Of a stretch of DNA of 6,604 nt, positions 1-6,162 are shown piece after piece. The notes beneath the pieces were generated by a model that saw only the letters and a list, made by a program, of their open reading frames with translations, was not told the origin of the DNA and did no database searches. The position numbers and the translations under genes are program-made. This stretch comes from Nanobdellota archaeon (lineage in GTDB: Archaea; Nanobdellota; Nanobdellia; Pacearchaeales; GW2011-AR1): contig JAHIWJ010000006.1 of the NCBI GenBank assembly GCA_018816205.1, positions 1 to 6,604 on the forward strand. Reading direction: 5' to 3'. Positions within the stretch are counted from its first letter, which is position 1, and the number at the start of each line of letters is the position of its first letter.

Positions 1-34
1 CACAGGGTTTCTTTCAACTGGCTCGTCCTAAAAA

Positions 35-72
35 CAAACAATCAAAAACTCAAAGAGTTAAAAAATAAAAAA
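35..72 (-). terminator. T-rich terminator after the pilin operon
   Basis: Read on the minus strand, the DNA directly after the second pilin stop gives T6-A-T6, then a short hairpin (AACTC / TTT / GAGTT, plus coordinates 59-47), then TTTTTGATTGTTTGTTTTT. Archaeal RNA polymerase terminates at oligo-T tracts, so two T-runs around a 5-bp stem make a plausible end for the two-gene transcript. The stem is short, so the T-runs are probably the main signal. Confidence 0.6.
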
Positions 73-747
73 TTACGAATCAGCTACATAATCACAAGCT
101 TCAGTACCTGCATTCCATTCACAATGGAAACCATCAATACTGCCTAGAGCATTATTACAAACATCTGCATCCTCACAAGCACTACACAATCCTATACCTT
201 CAGCACATACTGGAACAAAAGTACAAGCAATCTTCTCGCTATTACATGCCTCATTAGAGGTTGCATCACCAACAATTGCGCCAAACACAAATTCAAGCAA
301 ACCACCAGTACCTGCATACTCTGCAACACTCGTAGGAACAGCAGCTAAAATCCCATTAGCAACCAGGTCATAATTATTCCAACCACCACCATCATTATAA
401 TCCTTCCTATACGAATTCAAAGCAACAATTGGCTGCATTTGATCACCACTAGCAATAGTCTTCCCACTCTTTGAGTTTACAATAAACCTCAATGCATAAA
501 CATCTCCTGTCTTCAATCGGCCATTAGCAGTTGTGTCTATTTCCCCAGCAACTGCAGGATTATTTGAATAAGTACAAGTCAATGGCTGAACTTCAGTATC
601 AAAGCACAAAGACCTTAAATCAACCTCATTACCAACCCCGGTAAACATTGGCCTCAAAAAGCCCCAAACAATCGCAACTGCAGCAAGTGCCAACAACACA
701 ATCAACACAGTAGCGACAATATTGCTCAATCCTTTTTTAGATGTCAT
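73..747 (-). CDS. Type IV pilin-like secreted protein with Cys-rich C-terminus
   Basis: This 224-residue protein is probably a surface filament subunit or pilin-like surface protein. Its N-terminus has the class III signal peptide: basic residues then Gly (KKG, residues 4-6), LS after the likely prepilin-peptidase (PibD/FlaK type) site, and a hydrophobic helix at about 10-30 ending WGFLRP. That helix would anchor the precursor and form the filament core. Residues 34-160 are an extracytoplasmic domain I do not recognise. Residues 168-218 are Cys-rich (Cys 168, 175, 181, 188, 191, 197, 209, 218); the spacing C-x6-C-x2-C, then C-x-W and a final C, resembles a PSI/plexin-like knot, which is an inference. 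With Cys48 and Cys58 there are ten cysteines, consistent with disulfides outside the cell. It is the second gene of an operon: its ATG lies one base past the stop of the upstream paralog, behind a strong Shine-Dalgarno. Pilin-like class is confident; exact role unknown. Confidence 0.85.
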   Translation of the reverse strand: MTSKKGLSNIVATVLIVLLALAAVAIVWGFLRPMFTGVGNEVDLRSLCFDTEVQPLTCTYSNNPAVAGEIDTTANGRLKTGDVYALRFIVNSKSGKTIASGDQMQPIVALNSYRKDYNDGGGWNNYDLVANGILAAVPTSVAEYAGTGGLLEFVFGAIVGDATSNEACNSEKIACTFVPVCAEGIGLCSACEDADVCNNALGSIDGFHCEWNAGTEACDYVADS

Positions 748-748
748 T

Positions 749-1195
749 TTAACAACTAACCTCCTTTAATGATTCATCACAAGTATCTGTGGCACCATTG
801 CTCGAAACAACAGCAGCTACCCTCATCTTGATTGGAATACCAATAGAACTATAATCCACATTAGAAACTGTCTCTTGAGCCAACGCTTGAGCCGGCTTTG
901 CACCTGGCGCAGTAATCGTCAAACCATCAGCATCCTCAAATATAACTAAAACCGAGGTCAACAAAGGATCATTTGAAACTAATTTGTAAGAACCACCGAC
1001 AATACTACCTGTCCCAAAAGTACAAGTAACAGGTTCAAGCTCAACCTGATAACATGCAGTCCTCAAAGCAGTATTTTGAGCAGTCCTATCAAAAGTAGGT
1101 CTCAAGAAACCCCAAACAATCGCAACCGCAGCAAGTGCCAACAAAATTATCAAAACTGTCGCAACAATGTTGCTCAACCCTCTTTTGTTCACCAT
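749..1195 (-). CDS. Type IV pilin-like secreted protein, short paralog
   Basis: This 148-residue protein has the same design as the downstream gene: class III signal peptide (KRG at residues 4-6, LS after the predicted cut), a hydrophobic helix at about 10-30 ending WGFLRP, and a small extracytoplasmic domain. Cys48 and Cys58 sit at exactly the same positions as in the paralog, in a shared pattern (LR-x2-C, then E-x-x-P-[LV]-T-C-T). Two more cysteines, 139 and 148, lie at the very end, so all four could be paired. The domain between is rich in small, Val and Thr residues and matches no family I can name. It is the promoter-proximal gene of a two-gene operon; BRE and TATA boxes lie just upstream, so the mRNA is probably leaderless and starts at or near the ATG. 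It may be the main subunit with the longer paralog as a minor or tip subunit, but that is a guess. Confidence 0.85.
   Translation of the reverse strand: MVNKRGLSNIVATVLIILLALAAVAIVWGFLRPTFDRTAQNTALRTACYQVELEPVTCTFGTGSIVGGSYKLVSNDPLLTSVLVIFEDADGLTITAPGAKPAQALAQETVSNVDYSSIGIPIKMRVAAVVSSNGATDTCDESLKEVSC
759..766 (-). promoter_or_regulatory. Strong Shine-Dalgarno for the second pilin gene
   Basis: The minus strand reads AAGGAGGT here, 11 nt before the ATG at 747. It lies inside the last codons of the upstream pilin (Lys-Glu-Val region), so ribosomes finishing that gene pass over it. This fixes the start of the second pilin and suggests translational coupling. It contrasts with the first genes of transcripts in this window, which mostly lack an SD. 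Confidence 0.85.
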
Positions 1196-1214
1196 AGCAA
1201 ATCTAGAAATAACT

Positions 1215-1231
1215 TATTTATAAATGTTTCG
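1215..1231 (-). promoter_or_regulatory. BRE/TATA promoter of the pilin operon
   Basis: On the minus strand a BRE-like CGAAACA (1231-1225) is followed directly by TTTATAAATA (1224-1215). The TATA centre is about 25 nt before the pilin ATG at 1195, so transcription should begin at or next to the start codon, giving a leaderless mRNA. The box begins only a few bases after the gltX stop, and no T-run separates the two genes, so read-through from gltX is also possible. Confidence 0.75.
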
Positions 1232-1236
1232 ATTTT

Positions 1237-2892
1237 TCATTTATGCAAAAACCAAAACGAAAGCAAATTTTCAGTTTTATCGTCGAGAATTGCAAACCCA
1301 AACCTTTCAAACTGTACAATCTGCTTTTTTGAGATTTTTCCTAAATCAGGCTCACCCAACCCCAAAACCCATCCCCCATCTTCCATCAAAACCCTCACCC
1401 TAACGTTTTTATCGTCGACAGAAAGCCAATGAATCATTTTTGCATTAATTTTAGGGTCAACTTCTTTTGAAACAAATTTTTCATTTTTGAAATTAAATAG
1501 ATGCATAAGCCGATAATTCACGTTTTTCTCCAGTTTATCACCTATAAAGAATTCATTTCCGGCATTTAGCTTCCTAACCCCCCTAGACGACTCATCTGGA
1601 TGAAGGAGCATTTCCACTACTGTTTTCCCCTTAATTCCTTCAATTTTCACTTTTCGCGGATTCTCAACAAAAAAGTATCTGTTCGCCTCTTTATCCACAA
1701 GTTTTCGGTTAATAGAATAAAGTACTTCAATAGGTATGCTAATATCCTGTCTATTCAGCCCAATTTCTTTAATAAATTCCCTTATTGCCTCAGGCTTAAA
1801 CCCCCTTCTCCTTAAAGACTGTAAACTCCATGCCCTAGGATCATCCCACCCCAAAAACTCCCCCGACCTGACTTCCTTCTGAGCCTTAGACTTGGAAATC
1901 TTTGCCCCCATTCCTTCTATCCTCACAAGCCCTGCATGGTTTACAGTCGCATGCTTCCATCCAAAAATGTCCCAAATAAACTCCTCCATTTCCGTTTCCA
2001 TAACCAAATCATTCCCTCTCAAAATATGCGTCACACCAAGTAAATGGTCATCGACAGCCCAGCTCATTTCCAGCGTCGGCCAAACTCTGTATTTCTTCCC
2101 CGCCCTCGGATGTTCCCTATCAGAAATCCTAAACAAAACCCTGTCCCTAAAAGCAGGGTTGGGGTGCTGCATCGACGTCTTAATTCTCACTGCCATCGAA
2201 CCTTCCTTTGCCCCAAACATCTCCTTCCAAAGCTTCAAATTTTCCCGGACACTCTGCTTCCTGTGCGGACAATCTTTCTCTTTTTCCTTAAGGTTCTTAA
2301 AATCTTCCTGCGAACAAAAACAAACATACGCCTTCCCCTTCTTCATCAGCTCCTCTGCATAGTTGTAGTATATCTCCAGTCTATCAGACTTATAATAAAC
2401 AGGTTTTTCGTACTTCACGCCCAGCCACTTAAACCCCTCCTCAATCAAAGAGTAAGCCTCCTTCGTTGTTTGCTTCTCTTCACTCCCGATTGTATCATCC
2501 ATCACAAGAAGAATCTTCGCTTTGTACTTCTCAGCATACAAAGCATTCAATAAATAAGTTTTAGCGTTCCCAATGTGCAGCGCTCCCGAAGGATAAGGCG
2601 CCAGCCGAAAAACCATCTTATCCGAAACATTCTCCAATTCAGGCAAATCCCTTTCTTTCTCCTCTTTCTCAGGAATAACGTCTTTAAATTTCCTAAACTC
2701 CTTTTCCCTCTCAACAGCAGACATCTTATTCACCTCATTAACAATTTTCGTCAGCTCAGGCATTATCTTCCCGATATCTTTCTTGTCAAGCCCATGATTA
2801 AACAACTTCGGCAAAACTTTTCCCACAACTGCACCCCCATATTCAACAGCATTCTTCAACGCATACGCCCGCATCTCTTTTTCAAGTTTCAT
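1237..2892 (-). CDS. gltX: Glutamyl-tRNA synthetase, archaeal type
   Basis: This 551-residue enzyme charges tRNA-Glu with glutamate using ATP in the cytoplasm. Archaea generally lack GlnRS, so it probably also makes Glu-tRNA-Gln for an amidotransferase. Domains in order: an archaeal N-terminal helical extension (about 1-85, with YALKNAVEYGG), a class I Rossmann fold with RLAPYPSG and the HIGH-type signature HIGN (106-109), a likely zinc site CFC...CPH (Cys191, Cys193, Cys208, His210), the VDDHLLGVTHILRG segment (280-292), the KMSKS-type loop KISKS (331-335), the GWDDPR...LRRRG connector (348-364), and a C-terminal beta-barrel anticodon domain (about 400-540). Length is normal for the family. 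Oddities: HIGN for HIGH, and VMDDTIG (130-136) where relatives usually have R-[IF]-[ED]-D-T-[DN]-P. A TATA box about 25 nt upstream supports the start at 2892; no SD is seen. Identity is very secure. Confidence 0.96.
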   Translation of the reverse strand: MKLEKEMRAYALKNAVEYGGAVVGKVLPKLFNHGLDKKDIGKIMPELTKIVNEVNKMSAVEREKEFRKFKDVIPEKEEKERDLPELENVSDKMVFRLAPYPSGALHIGNAKTYLLNALYAEKYKAKILLVMDDTIGSEEKQTTKEAYSLIEEGFKWLGVKYEKPVYYKSDRLEIYYNYAEELMKKGKAYVCFCSQEDFKNLKEKEKDCPHRKQSVRENLKLWKEMFGAKEGSMAVRIKTSMQHPNPAFRDRVLFRISDREHPRAGKKYRVWPTLEMSWAVDDHLLGVTHILRGNDLVMETEMEEFIWDIFGWKHATVNHAGLVRIEGMGAKISKSKAQKEVRSGEFLGWDDPRAWSLQSLRRRGFKPEAIREFIKEIGLNRQDISIPIEVLYSINRKLVDKEANRYFFVENPRKVKIEGIKGKTVVEMLLHPDESSRGVRKLNAGNEFFIGDKLEKNVNYRLMHLFNFKNEKFVSKEVDPKINAKMIHWLSVDDKNVRVRVLMEDGGWVLGLGEPDLGKISKKQIVQFERFGFAILDDKTENLLSFWFLHK

Positions 2893-2911
2893 ATCTTAAT
2901 TAGAAAGCCGT

Positions 2912-2927
2912 GTTATTTAAGGATTTT
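2912..2927 (-). promoter_or_regulatory. TATA promoter of gltX
   Basis: The minus strand has TTAAATAA (2920-2913) preceded by AAAATCC as a possible BRE. Its centre lies about 25 nt before the gltX ATG at 2892, which places the transcription start at or very near the start codon and suggests a leaderless transcript. Confidence 0.6.
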
Positions 2928-3104
2928 GAATTAACCGGCTCTGTTGAAAAGGTCAAAAACGACGCGCACAACAAGCGAGCAGAGCGAGCGTCAACAAACA
3001 AGACGCAGCAAAACGCAATTAGCGTCCTATTAATTGGCGATTAAGCAAAATTATTTTGAAGGGCCATTGGAGAATATTGCCAGTTGCGTAGATACTGAAA
3101 GAGC

Positions 3105-3121
3105 AGAAAGATTTATACAAA
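3105..3121 (+). promoter_or_regulatory. BRE/TATA promoter of the vapBC unit
   Basis: AGAAAGA (3105-3111, BRE-like) is followed by TTTATACAAA (3112-3121). The TATA centre is about 25 nt before the vapB ATG at 3141, so the transcript is probably leaderless. No SD precedes the ATG, which agrees with this. Confidence 0.7.
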
Positions 3122-3144
3122 CATATATGCATACATATACATGT
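3121..3144 (+). promoter_or_regulatory. Candidate operator for vapB autoregulation
   Basis: Between the TATA box and the vapB start lie two direct ACATATA copies (3121-3127, 3133-3139) and overlapping perfect palindromes CATATATG (3122-3129), TATGCATA (3126-3133) and ACATGT (3139-3144). VapB-type antitoxins usually repress their own promoters by binding repeats here, so the position fits. The AT-rich composition means some of this symmetry could arise by chance. Confidence 0.4.
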
Positions 3145-3356
3145 CAAAATTAATCAATGTTTCAGACGAAGTCTATGAAGAACTGAAGCGAAGGAAAAGA
3201 GACTCCAGTTTTTCAGTAGTTATAACCCGGTTGCTGAAAGCAGGAGAATCAAATAAAGAAAGAATATTGGCTTTTGCAGGTTCAAACTGCATCGACGAAA
3301 AAAAAGTAAACGACTCAAAGAAGGAATGGAAAAAGTGGTCAAAAAGATATGCTTAG
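3141..3356 (+). CDS. vapB: VapB-type antitoxin (DUF217/COG1753-like)
   Basis: This 71-residue protein resembles archaeal VapB antitoxins of the DUF217/COG1753 group. It opens with the typical KLINVSDEVYEELKRRK segment (residues 3-19), a beta strand and helix of DNA-binding type, followed by SFSVVITRLLK (23-33), where relatives have FSEVI-x-x-LL. The C-terminal half (about 34-71) is charged and Lys-rich and would wrap the partner toxin. In the family it neutralises a PIN-domain RNase and represses the operon. Its end overlaps the start of the toxin remnant by about 20-30 nt, the usual coupled arrangement. Since the toxin is broken, this copy may be an orphan antitoxin, perhaps still protecting against related toxins or in early decay. 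Base composition (G>C on the plus strand) differs from neighbouring gltX and purA. Assignment rests on motif recall. Confidence 0.8.
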   Translation: MSKLINVSDEVYEELKRRKRDSSFSVVITRLLKAGESNKERILAFAGSNCIDEKKVNDSKKEWKKWSKRYA

Positions 3357-3717
3357 ACTCTGATATTCTAATTGGCGTTTCTAAACATGAAGACAAGTCA
3401 ATAGCTGCTCTCGCCTCGTTAGATGCAGTGTTCTATACGACATCCCATCGATTAATGTTTTTGAAATCTGGCAGGGAAAAAAGGAAGGGGAAAAACTTTC
3501 ACAATTTTTAGACGCTTTCAAAGTATTTGATTTTGATAAACAAAGCACGATGATTGCAGGAGACATAAAAAAGTCTCTGGAAAAAAGCGGGCTCGCTCTT
3601 GATTTGAGAGACATTTTCATAGCGTCGGTCTGCATAGCCAACGATACATAACTTTTAACCCTAAACAAAAAACATTTCGAGCGGATGGAGCCTCTTGGTT
3701 TAAGATTAGTAAAATAA
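3326..3717 (+). pseudogene. vapC: VapC PIN-domain toxin, frameshifted and with a nonsense codon
   Basis: A PIN-domain ribonuclease can be read across two frames. The first part starts at ATG 3326 or, more likely, GTG 3335, with AAGGA (3321-3325) as SD. It gives KKICLDSDILIG, holding the first catalytic Asp, and continues to about 3445 (VFYTTS). The frame then shifts; the other frame gives INVFEIWQGKKEGE from 3451, with the second acidic residue, and later ALDLRDIFIASVCIANDT with the third. A TAA at 3649-3651 interrupts, followed by LLTLNKKHFERMEPLGLRL to a stop at 3715-3717. The shift fits a 1-nt deletion or 2-nt insertion, and TAA could come from TTA (Leu), which fits the family's [LV]-[LV]-T-x-N-x-x-HF motif. 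All PIN motifs are present but cannot be translated together, so the gene is almost certainly inactive unless the sequence has errors. Confidence 0.85.
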
Positions 3718-5214
<1,497 letters not shown>

Positions 5215-5224
5215 GTTCTTTAAA

Positions 5225-5239
5225 ACTCCCTAAGGGAGT
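5225..5239 (+). terminator. Stem-loop just downstream of purA
   Basis: ACTCCC-TAA-GGGAGT forms a perfect 6-bp GC-containing stem with a 3-nt loop, 10 nt after the purA stop. No T-run follows, so it is not a classic terminator. It may mark or protect the mRNA 3' end. Confidence 0.45.
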
Positions 5240-5323
5240 GTAACTTCCCCAGAAGTTCCATATCCGTCGTGTTCCCAAAAATTGAAATTTGTCGTAGGTA
5301 AAATCGAAAACACCGACGATAAA

Positions 5324-5448
5324 CTCACGACCGATTTCTCGCTTCGTTAAACTCACAACCAAGACGCGATGATATTCTTACAGAACATCAATTAACAAAA
5401 GTTTGACGAAATTCTCTTCGAGAACTACGCTACGAAATCGGTCGTGAG
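5324..5448. repeat. 15-bp perfect inverted repeat around a 95-nt spacer
   Basis: CTCACGACCGATTTC (5324-5338) is the exact reverse complement of 5434-5448. A 15-bp match this close is unlikely by chance. The flanks show no clear target-site duplication, so a miniature transposon is possible but unsupported; a long RNA stem is the alternative. Confidence 0.8.
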
Positions 5449-5465
5449 CAAATTTCAACTCACGA
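5442..5465. repeat. 7-bp hairpin overlapping the 15-bp repeat
   Basis: TCGTGAG (5442-5448) pairs with CTCACGA (5459-5465) across a 10-nt loop. The left arm is also the end of the 15-bp inverted repeat, so the two stems exclude each other. A further CGAGGC/GCCTCG pair (5463-5468 with 5488-5493) follows. Confidence 0.6.
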
Positions 5466-5503
5466 GGCTCGTTCATCTCGCACTCGTGCCTCGCTCACAA
5501 TAT

Positions 5504-5532
5504 CCTTTGTTCGCTCGGTCTGCGAACAACGG
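5504..5532. repeat. Hairpin, 8-bp stem plus extension
   Basis: TTGTTCGC (5507-5514) and GCGAACAA (5522-5529) form a perfect 8-bp stem with a 7-nt loop (TCGGTCT). After one mismatch, CC/GG extends it by two pairs. It is one of the stronger local hairpins in the interval. Confidence 0.7.
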
Positions 5533-5624
5533 TTAAACAGAAAATTTCTCTCACTTCGTTCGTGCTTCTTGTAAGCACCGAAATTTTCCCAAATTTTTTC
5601 CTTCGCAAAAAACTTTGTTTAACC
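5531..5624. repeat. Nested inverted repeats
   Basis: GGTTAAACA (5531-5539) pairs with TGTTTAACC (5616-5624). Inside it GAAAATTTC (5540-5548) pairs with GAAATTTTC (5580-5588), and inside that CAC/GTG lie around TTCGTTC (5552-5564). The order is what one long imperfect RNA stem would give, next to the 5504-5532 hairpin. Confidence 0.6.
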
Positions 5625-5720
5625 TCATGTTCCCAGCGTCGATAAATCGACCAAATTTAAAATTTCATTTTTTACCCACCCAAGATAGGAGAAAAAAGCC
5701 TGCGTCCTTCGGATAATTAG

Positions 5721-5750
5721 CTGAAACAAGTTTCAGAGAAAAACTTCTCT
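5721..5750. repeat. Two adjoining short hairpins
   Basis: CTGAAAC-AA-GTTTCAG (5721-5736) is a 7-bp perfect inverted repeat. It shares two bases with AGAGAA-AAAC-TTCTCT (5735-5750), a 6-bp stem with a 4-nt loop. The 2-nt centre of the first is too tight for a full RNA hairpin, so it may be a DNA palindrome or open its inner pairs. Confidence 0.6.
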
Positions 5751-5810
5751 TAACCGACCAACGGAAACTCACAACATTGCTACGCAACATTGTCTAACAA
5801 AGGTTAAGAG
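5747..5810. repeat. 9-bp inverted repeat enclosing a direct repeat and a hairpin
   Basis: CTCTTAACC (5747-5755) pairs perfectly with GGTTAAGAG (5802-5810). Between them CAACATTG occurs twice (5772-5779, 5785-5792), and TTGC-TAC-GCAA (5777-5787) is a small hairpin spanning the gap between the copies. Confidence 0.6.
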
Positions 5811-5874
5811 GTTCGCAAAGCTCACACAAATTTTTCATTTATTTTGAGGGGTTCTTAGTCCTACAGACAAATAG

Positions 5875-5889
5875 TTTTGCTTCGCAAAA
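5875..5889. repeat. 6-bp triloop hairpin before the membrane-gene promoter
   Basis: TTTTGC-TTC-GCAAAA is a perfect 6-bp stem with a 3-nt loop. It ends 8 nt before the TATA box at 5898, so it could close the upstream transcript or bind a regulator. It resembles the TTGC-TAC-GCAA hairpin at 5777. Confidence 0.5.
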
Positions 5890-5890
5890 T

Positions 5891-5907
5891 GATTAAGTTT
5901 TTATATA
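5891..5907 (+). promoter_or_regulatory. TATA promoter of the small membrane gene cluster
   Basis: TTTTTATATA (5898-5907) preceded by GATTAAG is a strong TATA box centred about 24 nt before the ATG at 5927. No SD is present, so the first mRNA of the cluster is probably leaderless. Confidence 0.7.
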
Positions 5908-5926
5908 CCCTTTCTATTATTTATTT

Positions 5927-6154
5927 ATGGAAGATTGGATTGTTTGGATTATAATAATCGCTCTCGCAATTATTATTGGAAATCAAACACGAGAAAGACA
6001 AGCAAGAGAAACAGAAGGAATGACAAAGAAACAAAAAGAAAAATATTTTGAGGATATCAAAAAGAAACAAAAAGAAAATGCGAGGGTTTTATGGTGGATA
6101 CTTGGAATTATAATTGTAATTATCATATTGTTTTTTTTGTTCCTACTTAGTTAA
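5927..6154 (+). CDS. Small membrane protein with two TM helices
   Basis: This 75-residue protein matches no family I know. Residues 4-18 (Ile-rich, WIVWIIII) and 54-75 (WWILGIII to the C-terminus) are hydrophobic helices. Between them lies a strongly charged, Lys/Glu/Gln-rich segment (20-52), probably a helix or short coiled coil. The positive charge suggests this loop faces the cytoplasm, with both ends outside, giving a hairpin topology. It is the first gene of a compact plus-strand cluster; the next gene begins 8 nt after its stop. The TATA box about 24 nt upstream supports the start. Its codons are AT-rich, unlike purA. An uninterrupted T8 run (6131-6138) in the second helix could favour slippage or early termination. 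The charged loop could bind RNA or a partner, but nothing shows this. Confidence 0.75.
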   Translation: MEDWIVWIIIIALAIIIGNQTRERQARETEGMTKKQKEKYFEDIKKKQKENARVLWWILGIIIVIIILFFLFLLS

Positions 6155-6162
6155 CTTTTAAA

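Larger units (their letters stand above)
2893..3140. other. Divergent intergenic region between gltX and vapB
   Basis: This 248-bp spacer holds back-to-back promoters for gltX (minus) and vapB (plus). Between them no gene is visible. It contains a doubled AGCGAGC word (2974-2980 and 2983-2989), GACGC/GCGTC inverted pairs (2961-2965 with 2988-2992; 3002-3006 with 3022-3026), and a small ACGC-AATTA-GCGT hairpin (3013-3025). None is strong enough to name an RNA or an element. Confidence 0.6.
5215..5926. other. Gene-free interval rich in inverted repeats
   Basis: I find no convincing gene in these about 710 nt; the open frames are short and resemble no family. It is instead dense in inverted repeats, listed separately, and in recurring words: AAACTCAC-type words four times on the plus strand and GGTTAA/TTAACC four times. 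I could not recognise a tRNA, 5S, SRP or RNase P RNA. Candidate explanations are a structured RNA, the long 3' region of purA, or decayed mobile DNA. Confidence 0.6.

Noticed and set aside
3..68. Possible tail of a plus-strand gene entering from the left (Lys/Gln-rich, stop at 66-68)
   Set aside because: Only 21 codons are visible, with no recognisable motif, and it overlaps the terminator of the minus-strand operon; it cannot be supported from this window.
1076..2934. Several plus-strand frames of 70-170 codons opposite gltX and the pilin
   Set aside because: They are antisense to conserved genes, are rich in Phe/Pro/Ser/Leu as expected for reverse complements, and have no promoter or family motif.
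3430..3515. Programmed frameshifting as an explanation for the vapC break
   Set aside because: No slippery heptamer lies at the shift point, and a separate in-frame TAA at 3649 would still truncate the product.
5324..5448. Miniature inverted-repeat transposon
   Set aside because: The 15-bp arms fit, but there is no clear target-site duplication and no second copy in the window; kept only as a possibility.
5627..5716. Short plus-strand frame of 29 codons in the gene-free interval
   Set aside because: Too short, no SD or correctly placed TATA box, and no membrane or domain signal.
5215..5926. Known RNA genes (tRNA, 5S, SRP, RNase P, C/D box) or a CRISPR array
   Set aside because: No T-loop GGTTCRA context, conserved RNA cores or clear C/D boxes could be seen, and the repeats are not evenly spaced or identical as in CRISPR.
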